A stretch of 64,000 nucleotides of DNA, taken from positions 1 through 64,000 of the forward strand of contig CAYGTR010000011.1 in the NCBI GenBank assembly GCA_964352855.1. Direction: 5' to 3'. Source of the DNA: Litorimonas sp964352855. Its GTDB lineage: Bacteria > Pseudomonadota > Alphaproteobacteria > Caulobacterales > Maricaulaceae. Positions 7,277 to 15,596 of this stretch are shown here, piece by piece. The notes below the pieces were generated by a model. It was not told the DNA's origin and did not search any database. It worked only from the letters and a program-made list of their open reading frames with translations. The position numbers and the translations under genes were made by a program. The first letter of the stretch is position 1. Each line of letters starts with the position of its first letter.

Positions 7277-9664
7277 ATGAAATTCACGCTAAGTTGGCTG
7301 AAAAAGCACCTTGAGACCGAGGCGAGCATTGACGCGGTTGTCGAGGCCATGACGCTTGCCGGCCTCGAAGTCGAAGAGGTGCACAACCCGGCTGAAAAGC
7401 TCGCAGAATTTTCAATTGCCAAAGTCCTGACCGCCGAGAAGCATCCTGATGCGGATAAGCTCAAGGTCTGCACGGTTGAAACACGTGACGGAATCAAGCA
7501 AATCGTCTGTGGCGCACCCAATGCGCGGGCCGATATGACCGTCGCCTATGCCCCGCTTGGCGCCTATATTCCGGGGCTTGATTTCTCGCTTGATAAAAAG
7601 CCGCGTAAAATTCGCGGCATTGAGAGCTCCGGCATGATGTGTTCGGGCAAAGAACTGGAAATTGATGAAGACGCGGACGGTATTCTTGACCTGCCCCAGA
7701 CCTTTGAAATGGGTATGCCCCTTGCAGATGCACTGAGCCTGAATGACCCCGTCATTGATTTTGAAGTGACACCCAACCGCCCGGATTGGCTCGGTGTGAA
7801 TTCCATCGCACGCGACCTCGCCGCGGTAGGCCTCGGCAAATTAGTAAGTCCTGAAATTAAACCTGTTGACGGAAATTATCCTTGTCCAGTTGATATTAAG
7901 ATAGAAGACACACAAGCCTGCCCCGCTTTCGTTGGTCGTGTCATTCGCGGCGTGAAAAACGGGCCTTCGCCAAAATGGTTACAAAACCAATTGAAAGCGA
8001 TTGGGTTGCGCCCGATTTCTGCACTCGTCGATATAACAAATTACATTACCTATGACCGTGCACGACCTTTGCATTTTTATGATGTGGCGAAAATAAGCGG
8101 CTCCATCATTGTCCGCGAAGGCACAAATGAAGAATTTGAAGCACTTGATGATAAGACTTATTCAGCGACACCCGAAGATATCGTCATCGCCGATGAGGGC
8201 GGGATTTTGGGTCTTGGCGGCATTGTCGGCGGCACGACATCAGGCTGTGATGAAAACACGACAGATATTTTAATCGAGAGTGCTTATTTCGATCCGCTGA
8301 CCATTCGCCGTTCGGCGAAACGCCTCGGCGTTAACTCGGATGCGAAATATCGGTTCGAGCGCGGCGTGGATACGGGCGGATTAATTGAGGGCTGCGAACT
8401 TGCCACGCAAATGGTTTTAGATATTTGCGGTGGTGAGCCTAGCGAGATTACGGTTGCGGGCGAGATACCTGCTGTCCCCTCGTCAATTGAATTTGACCCA
8501 ATGCAGGTCAACCGCCTGACAAGTTTGATACTGTCTGATGATGCCATGGAAAAAATATTGGTTGATCTCGGTTTCACCGTCAAACGCGGCCCGACCTGGA
8601 CGGTCTCCGTGCCGAGCTTCCGCCGCGATTGTTCTGAGGGCGCAGACCTCGTCGAAGAAATTGCGCGCGTGCATGGCTTTCATAATCTGGAGGCTGTCAG
8701 CTTGCCGACCCTGCCCGGACGGCGTGAACCGACAGCGACAGTTACGCAGAACCGCACACGTCTTGCGCGGCGTGCTCTGGCCCTGCGAGGTCTATCCGAA
8801 GCGGTAACATGGTCATTTGCGTTAGATGATCACGCAGTCCTCTTCGGCGGGACGGATGCGAGCCTGCGGGTCGATAATCCGATTTCCAGTGATTTAAATA
8901 CGATGCGTCCAAGCGCGCTTATTCACTTGCTCCTCGCGGGGCAGCGCAATGCCGATAAAGGCTATCCAGGGGCGGCTTTGTTTGAGCTTGGCCCTGTCTT
9001 TGCGGGGCAAGACCCGAGCGATCAGCGGCTGACATTGGCCGGGATGCGCCGCACGGAAACAAGTCGCGATTGGGCAGGCGTTGCAGAGATCACGGCACTG
9101 ACGGCCAAAACGGATACGCTCGACGCCTTAGAGGCGATGGGCGCCTCCACTGATAACCTTCAACTTTTTGGGGCCGTAGGTGAGTATTGGCATCCCGGCC
9201 GTTCCGGATCGCTCCGCATGGGGCCGAAAAATGTCCTCGCCAGTTTTGGCGAACTTCATCCGCGCGTTCTCAAAGCGATGGGCATAGATTCTCGTATCGT
9301 CGCGTTTGAAATCTGGCCCGAAGCGATTCCTGCACCCCGCAAGAAATCCGTCTCAAAGGCTAAAGCCGCCCTCACGCTATCTGACTTCATGCCTGTTACG
9401 CGCGACTTCGCCTTTATTGTGCCTGATGCCACAGCCGCCAATGATGTGCTGCGGGCGGCCAAAGGCGCGGATAAGCAACTTATCACCGATGTGACATTAT
9501 TTGATGTCTATCAGGGCAAAGGCGTGGATGAGGGTCATAAATCGTTCGCCATAGAAGTGACCCTATCCCCGAAAGAGGCGACACTCACCGATAAAGACAT
9601 TGACGCAGTGAGTAATAAAATTATCGCGGGTGTCATGAAGGTTGGCGGACGTTTGCGGAGTTAA
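7277..9664 (+). CDS. pheT: Phenylalanyl-tRNA synthetase beta subunit
   Basis: A 795-residue protein of typical length. In order: N-terminal module, an OB-fold tRNA-binding domain (about 40-150, with HPDADKLKVC), the B3/B4 editing region (about 200-390), the B5 domain, the catalytic-like core, and the C-terminal FDX-ACB anticodon-binding domain (last ~95 residues, SDFMPVTRDFAF). It completes the PheS2-PheT2 enzyme. It is separated from pheS by two unrelated genes. Confidence 0.97.
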   Translation: MKFTLSWLKKHLETEASIDAVVEAMTLAGLEVEEVHNPAEKLAEFSIAKVLTAEKHPDADKLKVCTVETRDGIKQIVCGAPNARADMTVAYAPLGAYIPGLDFSLDKKPRKIRGIESSGMMCSGKELEIDEDADGILDLPQTFEMGMPLADALSLNDPVIDFEVTPNRPDWLGVNSIARDLAAVGLGKLVSPEIKPVDGNYPCPVDIKIEDTQACPAFVGRVIRGVKNGPSPKWLQNQLKAIGLRPISALVDITNYITYDRARPLHFYDVAKISGSIIVREGTNEEFEALDDKTYSATPEDIVIADEGGILGLGGIVGGTTSGCDENTTDILIESAYFDPLTIRRSAKRLGVNSDAKYRFERGVDTGGLIEGCELATQMVLDICGGEPSEITVAGEIPAVPSSIEFDPMQVNRLTSLILSDDAMEKILVDLGFTVKRGPTWTVSVPSFRRDCSEGADLVEEIARVHGFHNLEAVSLPTLPGRREPTATVTQNRTRLARRALALRGLSEAVTWSFALDDHAVLFGGTDASLRVDNPISSDLNTMRPSALIHLLLAGQRNADKGYPGAALFELGPVFAGQDPSDQRLTLAGMRRTETSRDWAGVAEITALTAKTDTLDALEAMGASTDNLQLFGAVGEYWHPGRSGSLRMGPKNVLASFGELHPRVLKAMGIDSRIVAFEIWPEAIPAPRKKSVSKAKAALTLSDFMPVTRDFAFIVPDATAANDVLRAAKGADKQLITDVTLFDVYQGKGVDEGHKSFAIEVTLSPKEATLTDKDIDAVSNKIIAGVMKVGGRLRS

Positions 9665-9760
9665 TCATCCCCTCACAGAAGCGTGACAAGATATTGTCAT
9701 CAAGAGCGGTTAAAGAGAGACGAACTCACCTCTGATACAGGTGTATGAGAGGCCTGAGAA

Positions 9761-10408
9761 TTGAAATACGACAATCACATCGTCAACGCGAATGTCCCCC
9801 GCATGGGCAATGCGGTGACACGCGCCATAGGCAGCGGTCTCCTTAAATTAATGGGGTGGAAAGTCGAAGGCACACTGCCCGATGTGCCAAAGGTCATATT
9901 ATTGGGCGAACCGCATACGTCGAATTGGGACTTTGTGCTCATCATGATGGCAGCGCAATCTGTCGGCTACCGCATGTCTTATATTATGAAAAAAGAAGCC
10001 TTCTTCTGGCCGATGGGCGGTTTTTTTCGTTGGATGGGCGGCGTGCCGATTGAACGTCAAAAAGGCAAAGATGCCATTTCGGACATTGAACATATTTTAA
10101 ATACAACCGATAATATTCATCTGGCTATGACGCCCAGCGGCAGCCGCAGTCCAAAGGAAAGCTTCAAGACGGGTTACCTCCGCCTCGCACATGCCACGAA
10201 AACACCACTCTTTATCATCGGCCTCCATGCGACGACAAAGTCCATCGTGCTCGACCAAATCATCGACGCCACAGGCCCGATAGACGCCCAAAATAAATCC
10301 ATCAAAGATTATGTCGACGGGACCTATCGCGGGATAAAACCTACCAATCAGAGGCCTGGCCCACAGCTCGAACACGCGCCTGAAGTTTTGATTGGCAAAC
10401 GCGGCTAG
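9761..10408 (+). CDS. PlsC-type lysophospholipid acyltransferase-like protein
   Basis: A 215-residue protein of the glycerophospholipid acyltransferase fold. The catalytic block reads EPHTSNWDF, a form of HX4D, and VPIERQKGKD provides the substrate-binding block after it. It probably transfers an acyl chain to a lysolipid or related acceptor at the inner membrane. The TTG at 9761 has a GAGAGGC-type site upstream; the ATG at 9803 (residue 15) is the alternative. TPSGSR replaces the more usual PEGTR. Confidence 0.8.
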   Translation: MKYDNHIVNANVPRMGNAVTRAIGSGLLKLMGWKVEGTLPDVPKVILLGEPHTSNWDFVLIMMAAQSVGYRMSYIMKKEAFFWPMGGFFRWMGGVPIERQKGKDAISDIEHILNTTDNIHLAMTPSGSRSPKESFKTGYLRLAHATKTPLFIIGLHATTKSIVLDQIIDATGPIDAQNKSIKDYVDGTYRGIKPTNQRPGPQLEHAPEVLIGKRG

Positions 10409-10507
10409 ACTCTTTTTAGAGATTGACTGATAAATTTATTAAACCCATTTAAACGTGACTTTCACATTGCCAAATAGAAGGGTTTATTATAACTTAGAAA
10501 CTAACCT

Positions 10508-10580
10508 AGGAGTAAGAGACGATGAATAAATAATCCAATTCACTTAATTAGATTATTTTCGCAGCAATAAATTCAGCTGC
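10508..10580 (+). promoter_or_regulatory. Leader with a three-codon mini-ORF and two hairpins
   Basis: AGGAG (10508-10512) precedes an ATG at 10522 whose reading frame is only Met-Asn-Lys before TAA. A perfect 8-bp inverted repeat follows (10528-10535 with 10551-10558, TTTT at its end), then GCAGC/GCTGC (10561-10565 with 10576-10580). The dehydrogenase gene starts at 10606. An attenuator-like leader is possible but unproven. Confidence 0.35.
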
Positions 10581-10605
10581 GGCGCTCTTACAGACTGGAA
10601 ATCTC

Positions 10606-11391
10606 ATGCAAAGATTAAACACAAAAACCTGTGTCATCACAGGGGCGGCCCGTGGTATTGGTGCGGCGATTGCCAAAGCCTTTAGTGATGAAGGCGCAAC
10701 CGTTATCTTAACCGATATTGATTATGACGCTGTTAAAAAAACGGCTGATGAATTAAAAGCTCAAGCCTTAGAACTCGACGTCGCGCAGGAGTCCCATTGG
10801 GACAGTCTTGCATCCCATTGGCCAGACATCGATGTGCTCGTCAATAATGCAGGTATTACGGGATTTGAAGATTCCACGGCCTCGCAAAACCCAGAAGAGT
10901 CCACGTTAGAAGATTGGCAGCGTGTGCACCGCGTGAATCTCGACGGCACATTTCTAGGTTGTCGCTATGCGATTAAAGCAATGCGCGCCAAAGGGACAGG
11001 ATCTATTATCAATATCTCTTCTCGCTCTGGCATGGTCGGTATTCCGCAAGCGACGGCCTATGCCTCGTCGAAAGCCGCGATACGCAATCACACAAAATCC
11101 GTCGCGCTTTATTGTGCAGAGCAAGGGCTGAATATTCGGTGTAATTCCATTCATCCTGCCGCGATCCTGACGCCCATGTGGGAACCTATGCTGGGCGACG
11201 GGCCTGATCGTGAAACCCGCATGGCCGGCTTTATCGCGGACACCCCTGCCCGCCGTTTCGGAATGCCCGAAGAAGTCGCCGCCGTCGCCGTGCTCCTCGC
11301 GTCGGATGAAGCCAGTTATATCACCGGCACGGAAATGACGATAGACGGTGGACTATTAGCAGGGTCAGCGGTAGCGCCGACGCGGGAGTGA
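10606..11391 (+). CDS. Short-chain dehydrogenase/reductase
   Basis: A classical SDR of 261 residues: NAD(P)-binding TGAARGIG at 12-19, NNAG at 80-83, and the catalytic Ser about 139, Tyr152 and Lys156 (YASSK). Asp37 after the second strand (LTDID) favours NAD(H). The C-terminus (TGTEMTIDGG) fits the FabG-like subgroup. The substrate cannot be told from sequence. GGAA lies just before the ATG. Confidence 0.93.
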   Translation: MQRLNTKTCVITGAARGIGAAIAKAFSDEGATVILTDIDYDAVKKTADELKAQALELDVAQESHWDSLASHWPDIDVLVNNAGITGFEDSTASQNPEESTLEDWQRVHRVNLDGTFLGCRYAIKAMRAKGTGSIINISSRSGMVGIPQATAYASSKAAIRNHTKSVALYCAEQGLNIRCNSIHPAAILTPMWEPMLGDGPDRETRMAGFIADTPARRFGMPEEVAAVAVLLASDEASYITGTEMTIDGGLLAGSAVAPTRE

Positions 11392-11554
11392 AGGTAGATT
11401 TATTCCCACAGTAGACATTAATCGAGCAGTTCAAAATTATAGATGAAAGTCCAAGTATCTAAACGGAGGCAATCCTTTTTCGTTAATCGAGCGTTCTGCT
11501 TTAATTTAAACGTCAAATCCAATAAGAGCCAAATTACCTATACTCATACAAATA

Positions 11555-11765
11555 TCATGCAGCAATCAATGGCTCGATCCCAGAAACGTCGGTCGTCTTG
11601 CGCACTGCGACCAGACCATGATTGACCTGCATATTCATCCAGTAAGCTGGTGTCGTGCCGAACGCCTGAGCGCTTAACAAGCGCGATGGCGCTCTTCTCA
11701 AACGATGCAAGATAGAGTTCTTTCAGGACTTCGCCGGGGTGCATTGGGTTTTGTAACAAGCTCAT
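11555..11765 (-). pseudogene. higA antitoxin remnant with internal deletion and frameshift
   Basis: A strong site (AGAGGAGA) precedes ATG 11765. The reading frame begins as a HigA/VapI antitoxin (NPMHPGEVLKELYLA). Soon after ALVKR the helix-turn-helix part is missing, and the family's C-terminal part continues in another frame: FGTTPAYWMNMQVNHGLV followed by RKTTDVSGIEPL and a stop at 11555. About 25-30 codons were lost with a frame change, so no DNA-binding antitoxin can be made. Confidence 0.8.
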
Positions 11766-11776
11766 ATCCATCTCCT

Positions 11777-11914
11777 CTAATGAGAGTCGACGATTTCGAC
11801 ATCTTCGGGGCCGTTTGACATTGAGCGAAAACATATCCGTCATTGTCGATTTATACTTACGGAATGTTGTCCGACCCTATTGTCTTTCAGGGCCTCCAAA
11901 GGCACGCGCGAAGG
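11777..11914 (-). pseudogene. higB toxin remnant, RelE-type, C-terminal half only
   Basis: Read on the minus strand, 11902 to 11777 gives PLEALKDNRVGQHSVSINRQ, a TGA codon (11840-11842), then RICFRS and GPEDVEIVDSH with a stop. This is the C-terminal half of a HigB/RelE mRNA interferase, where the family has QWRICF: Trp has become a stop. The N-terminal half is absent; the AraC gene ends immediately upstream. It sits in the proper order just before the higA remnant. Confidence 0.78.
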
Positions 11915-11919
11915 CAGTC

Positions 11920-12960
11920 TTACTTAGTTGATCCAGACGCTTTCCCTTTGTTCGCCGCCCTTAACCGGAACTCCAGTGGCGTAGAGCCTGTCCACCTACG
12001 AAAGCTTCGTGAAAAACTGTTAGCATCGCGGTAGGCCAATACATTTGCAATTTCCTCAGCGTTCATTGTGGTCTTGGTGAGATATCGGATTGCAATATCC
12101 CGCCGCGTCGTGTCTAGGACGGCGCGATAAGTCGTATTTTCTTCGCGCAACCGTCTCTGCAGTGTACTTCGACTAAGTCCAACAACATCTGCAACATCTT
12201 CTGCCCCTGAGCGACCTGATAGCATCAAATCGATCAATGCGCCACGCACCCGAGCGGTTATTGGCAGATTATTATTCTGTGTGGCCAGTTGGAACTCCAA
12301 GTCTGCCTCGATATCAGCCCAAAAGCTCGGGTTCTCGGAAATGAACCGCCGTTTCGCATCCTCCGGTGAGAAGGCAACAAAGGCGACATCTGAACGCTCC
12401 GGCATGATCCCCAAATAACCTGCGATCTGGCGCCTTTCTGCTTCAGAGCAATCAAAACCTACCGCAACTGGGTGAAGGTGATGTGCAGTCGCACTCCGTA
12501 TATTTTCTACCATGCAAACGATCTGTAGAGCTCCAAGGCTAGGCGGCATAGGAACTTGGCTGTCTGGGCTGTAATACTCCACGCGCAGAAGCGGCCCATC
12601 CCAAAAGACCTGCATCCGAGGCGCTCCCAGTAATGACTTAAATTGCGCCAGACGCATTAGTCCAGTTTCTAAATCCGGGGCACAAGATAAGGTGAAAAAG
12701 ACAGGGATTACCGGTCCGCGGGAAATCGCGATACCTAAATAAGGCACCAAATCGGCGCGCGACGAGAGAGCCACTGTTGCCTCCCAAGCATCGAAAAATT
12801 GCTTCGCCGTCACCCGTAATTCGCTTCGGCCATATGCAAGATCGCCGAGGCCTGCTGTTTCAAGCATGACCTGCGGATCAATCCCTAAGATCCGGCAAGC
12901 CACGTCGGTCGCCATGAAGAGAGAATAAGTTTCAGAACTTTCCATATACAAGGCCCTCAT
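11920..12960 (-). CDS. AraC-family transcriptional regulator
   Basis: A 346-residue regulator. The N-terminal ~200 residues match the arabinose-binding-type domain common in regulators of the OruR/ArgR-like AraC group; the last ~100 residues hold two helix-turn-helix units (VADVVGLSRSTLQRRLREE and AEEIANVLAYRDANSFSRSF). It is divergent from the cysteine hydrolase operon. The 169-base gap between them holds phased repeats and a palindrome, so it most likely controls that operon. Its effector is unknown. Confidence 0.92.
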   Translation of the reverse strand: MRALYMESSETYSLFMATDVACRILGIDPQVMLETAGLGDLAYGRSELRVTAKQFFDAWEATVALSSRADLVPYLGIAISRGPVIPVFFTLSCAPDLETGLMRLAQFKSLLGAPRMQVFWDGPLLRVEYYSPDSQVPMPPSLGALQIVCMVENIRSATAHHLHPVAVGFDCSEAERRQIAGYLGIMPERSDVAFVAFSPEDAKRRFISENPSFWADIEADLEFQLATQNNNLPITARVRGALIDLMLSGRSGAEDVADVVGLSRSTLQRRLREENTTYRAVLDTTRRDIAIRYLTKTTMNAEEIANVLAYRDANSFSRSFRRWTGSTPLEFRLRAANKGKASGSTK

Positions 12961-13001
12961 AAATTACCTTTGACTGTCATAGGCTGAAGTCCAACGCCAG
13001 A

Positions 13002-13013
13002 TGATTATAATCA
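13002..13013. promoter_or_regulatory. 12-bp perfect palindrome between AraC gene and hydrolase operon
   Basis: TGATTATAATCA is a perfect dyad, with partial symmetry continuing outward (CAG...CTG). It may be an operator for the divergent genes. Confidence 0.4.
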
Positions 13014-13015
13014 CC

Positions 13016-13045
13016 TGACCCAATTTGACTATATTTGACCCTATT
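13016..13045. repeat. Three 10-bp direct repeats, likely AraC-type binding site
   Basis: Three abutting units TGACCCAATT, TGACTATATT and TGACCCTATT repeat with an exact 10-base period, close to one helical turn, and a fourth begins with TG. Such phased half-sites suit an AraC-family activator. The hydrolase start is about 85 bases downstream. Confidence 0.5.
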
Positions 13046-13129
13046 TGCATGTCGCCCTGCAGAACAACCTGGCGTAGTTTCCACATATGACGGCGGCAAT
13101 CATCGCCAAAAATCGAAATGGAGCGAGAT

Positions 13130-13768
13130 ATGAGCGAAACCAAGTATCCCAGCGGCAAGACGGCGCTTCTCTTCATCGACCCCTATAACGACTTCCTTGC
13201 GGAGGAAGGCAAGATGTGGCCCGCCCTCAGCGAGGTTGCCAAATCAGTCAATCTTCATGCCAACCTCACTCGGGTTCGTACGGCAGCGCGCGAGGCTAAT
13301 ATGCCGATCTTCATTCTGCCCCATCACCGGCACAAGCCCACGGATTTCGAAGGATGGTCGCATCTAACACCGTCTCAGAGCGCCGCTCACGAATACCAAT
13401 TGTTTGCGGTCGATAGTTGGGGCGGTGAATGGTATGAGGGTTTTGGTCCCGAAGCTGGCGATATTGTCGTCAAAGAACATTGGGGCGCCTCCAGCTTTGC
13501 TAATACTGACCTGGATGTTCATCTACGCCAGCAAGGTATCACCCATGTCATCTTCATCGGGCTCATCGCAAACACCTGCATCGAAACGTCGGCACGCGTT
13601 GCAGCCGAGCTAGGTTATCATGTGACGCTGGTCCGCGATGCGACAGCAGCGATGTCAGCAGAAGCAATGCACGCAGCCCACGAAATCAACGGCCCAACCT
13701 ATGCGCAGGCCATTCTCACCACGACAGATCTGCTGCAGCAGATCAGCCACGAAGGGAGCGGCGCTTGA
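13130..13768 (+). CDS. Cysteine hydrolase, isochorismatase fold, copy 1
   Basis: A 212-residue cytoplasmic enzyme of the isochorismatase-like family. The catalytic triad is visible: Asp17 in IDPYNDF, Lys114 in VVKEHWGAS and Cys149 in ANTCIETSA. Members hydrolyse amides, carbamates or vinyl ethers; the substrate here is unknown. GGAG six bases upstream supports ATG 13130 over the ATG at 13118. A close paralogue follows 40 bases downstream and an AraC regulator is divergent, suggesting an inducible catabolic or detoxifying unit. Confidence 0.9.
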   Translation: MSETKYPSGKTALLFIDPYNDFLAEEGKMWPALSEVAKSVNLHANLTRVRTAAREANMPIFILPHHRHKPTDFEGWSHLTPSQSAAHEYQLFAVDSWGGEWYEGFGPEAGDIVVKEHWGASSFANTDLDVHLRQQGITHVIFIGLIANTCIETSARVAAELGYHVTLVRDATAAMSAEAMHAAHEINGPTYAQAILTTTDLLQQISHEGSGA

Positions 13769-13808
13769 AATCGGCGGCACATCGCAGATTATTTTTAAGG
13801 AAACAGCA

Positions 13809-14567
13809 ATGACGAATACCCTCGTAAAAGCCTTTGTAATTATCGGTGTCTTTCTCACCAACACGATGGAAACATCAACGGCGAAGGCAAATACCCCACA
13901 CGCAACCGATACGATGGAAACATCAACGGCGAACGCGACTATTCCATACCCAAAGGGCGCGACCGCGCTTCTTTCCATCGATCCTTACAACGATTTCTTG
14001 GCCGAGGACGGCAAGATGTGGCCCGCCCTTAGAGAGGTCTCCATAGCGGTCGATCTTCATGCCAATCTGGTCAAAATCCGTGCGGCCGTGCGTGACGCCG
14101 AACATCCGATCTTCATCCTACCCCATCACCGCCACCGCGCCGGTGACTTCGAGGGTTGGGCCAATCTGACGCCGTTTCAGGCCGCGGCCCATGAACGCAA
14201 GATGTTCGCCGAGGGCAGCAGGGGCGGAGACTGGTACGAGGGCTTTGGCCCTGAAGCTGGTGATATTGTCGTGAAGGAACATTGGGGAGCATCCAGCTTT
14301 GCCAATACCGACCTTGATGCACAGCTGCGCCAACACGGCATCACACATGTCATCTTAGTCGGGGCGATCGCCAACACCTGTACCGAAGCAACGGCCCGAC
14401 ATGCGGTTGAACTTGGCTATCATGTGACCCTCGTGCGCGACGCGACTGCGGCCATGTCTCCAGAAGCGCTACATGCCGCGCACGAGATCAATGGCCCGAC
14501 CTATGCACACGCCATTCTCACCACGGAAGAGGTCGTGCAAAAAGTGGTTGGTGAGGAAGCCTTGTGA
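13809..14567 (+). CDS. Cysteine hydrolase, isochorismatase fold, copy 2, possibly exported
   Basis: The 252-residue paralogue of the previous gene keeps the triad (about Asp58, Lys155, Cys190) and is mostly identical over the enzyme domain. It differs by an N-terminal extension of ~45 residues: a hydrophobic stretch (VKAFVIIGVFLT) and a possible cleavage site after TAKA, so it may be sent to the periplasm. The extension contains the repeated peptide TMETSTA, 16 codons apart. Its stop overlaps the next GTG start (GTGA). Confidence 0.87.
   Translation: MTNTLVKAFVIIGVFLTNTMETSTAKANTPHATDTMETSTANATIPYPKGATALLSIDPYNDFLAEDGKMWPALREVSIAVDLHANLVKIRAAVRDAEHPIFILPHHRHRAGDFEGWANLTPFQAAAHERKMFAEGSRGGDWYEGFGPEAGDIVVKEHWGASSFANTDLDAQLRQHGITHVILVGAIANTCTEATARHAVELGYHVTLVRDATAAMSPEALHAAHEINGPTYAHAILTTEEVVQKVVGEEAL
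13863..13933 (+). repeat. 23-bp direct repeat, 48-base period, in the signal-like region
   Basis: An identical 23-base stretch starting ACGATGGAAACATC occurs at 13863 and 13911. The period of 48 bases equals 16 codons, so the repeat keeps frame and duplicates TMETSTA in the protein. Confidence 0.8.
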
Positions 14568-15103
14568 TCCTTGGTCATGCTGCAACGACCTTGGTCGCTA
14601 AACGAGCTGCGCCAAAAATGCCTTGGTGGCTCCTTTTTGTCAGTGCCTTTCTTATCGACATAGCCATGTTCACTTTTGTCGGACTTGGTATTGAGAGAAT
14701 GGAGCCAACAGGCTCTGCCGGACCAACCCTGTCAAACGCAATCGTTGACATGACATTTAGTCACGACCTGATCCCTCAGATTGGTTGGACATTGCTTGCT
14801 GGCGCAATTGCATTTGCGGTAACTCGGCGGCGTGCGTTCGCCTTTATCGCCATGGCATTGTCATTGGGCCACTGGTTGGGAGACCTGATTGCTGGCTACG
14901 GACATTTTGTTTTTGGCCCCGACAGTTATCCTATTGGAACAGATTGGTATCATCTCAACCTGCCTGCAGCGCTTATGTTTGAAGCCGCTCTTGGCATCCT
15001 TTGTGTCTTTATCTTTACCCGCAAAAGATCATTTTCAAAGGGTGCCCTCGCAGGGCTTTATGGATTGTTCGGACTCCTACCCTTCGCGTTCCTCTTCATC
15101 TAA
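14564..15103 (+). CDS. Conserved integral membrane protein
   Basis: A 179-residue protein with about five hydrophobic segments. His and Asp residues lie between or within them (GHAAT at the N-terminus, SHDLIPQ, GHWLGDLIAGYGH), an arrangement reminiscent of membrane-bound metal-dependent hydrolases, but I cannot name a family. It starts with GTG overlapping the stop of the upstream hydrolase, so it belongs to that operon and may act with it. Confidence 0.75.
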   Translation: MILGHAATTLVAKRAAPKMPWWLLFVSAFLIDIAMFTFVGLGIERMEPTGSAGPTLSNAIVDMTFSHDLIPQIGWTLLAGAIAFAVTRRRAFAFIAMALSLGHWLGDLIAGYGHFVFGPDSYPIGTDWYHLNLPAALMFEAALGILCVFIFTRKRSFSKGALAGLYGLFGLLPFAFLFI

Positions 15104-15143
15104 CGCCAAACCCAAAAGTCGTTGTCGCGTTGAACTAGCAGCC

Positions 15144-15596
15144 ATGACGCCGGACCATATTGCGTCATACATAACAACCCACTTCTCAGGAGTTTTCCCG
15201 CTTGACGCATGGGGAGAAACATCTTTCTTTTTTAACCCGACCCGCGCGCTCAAGCGCGGGACTTACTTTGCGACGCTCAAATTTAAAGATGGCGATAACG
15301 ACAAAGCCTCTCAATTAGAGAGAGACGGTATTTTTCGCCTCAACATGGGATTGCCCTATAAGACATATGAAGCGCTGTTTGGCGAACGCCCCAGTCGTCC
15401 GAGTAAAGGCGGCGTCGTTGAAGGTGATTGGGACTTTACAGCTTTGGATCAGCTGACGCCTCATCCCGTTTATGGCTGGATGGGGTGGGTGAGTGTGTTG
15501 AACCCTTCGACTCATGTTTTCGACGAGTGTCGTCCATTACTCAAGGCAGCCTTTGGCAAAGCGAAGACTGCATTTGAAAAACGTATAATAAATTAG
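15144..15596 (+). CDS. DUF6194-like protein
   Basis: A 150-residue soluble protein matching, as I recall it, the DUF6194 family (FPLDAWGETSFFFNP, RLNMGLPYKTYEALFG, HPVYGWMGWVSVLNPS). No catalytic residues are established. The ATG at 15144 fits the family start; longer in-frame starts run into the upstream membrane gene. It lies 40 bases after that gene and may be the last member of the hydrolase operon. Confidence 0.75.
   Translation: MTPDHIASYITTHFSGVFPLDAWGETSFFFNPTRALKRGTYFATLKFKDGDNDKASQLERDGIFRLNMGLPYKTYEALFGERPSRPSKGGVVEGDWDFTALDQLTPHPVYGWMGWVSVLNPSTHVFDECRPLLKAAFGKAKTAFEKRIIN

Noticed and set aside
11443..11625. 60-codon frame after the SDR gene
   Set aside because: No ribosome site or recognisable sequence; overlaps the higA remnant on the other strand.
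11544..11843. A 99-codon minus-strand frame as an intact gene
   Set aside because: It joins pieces of the higB and higA remnants in wrong frames; family likeness exists only if the frames are changed, so it is a pseudogene pair.
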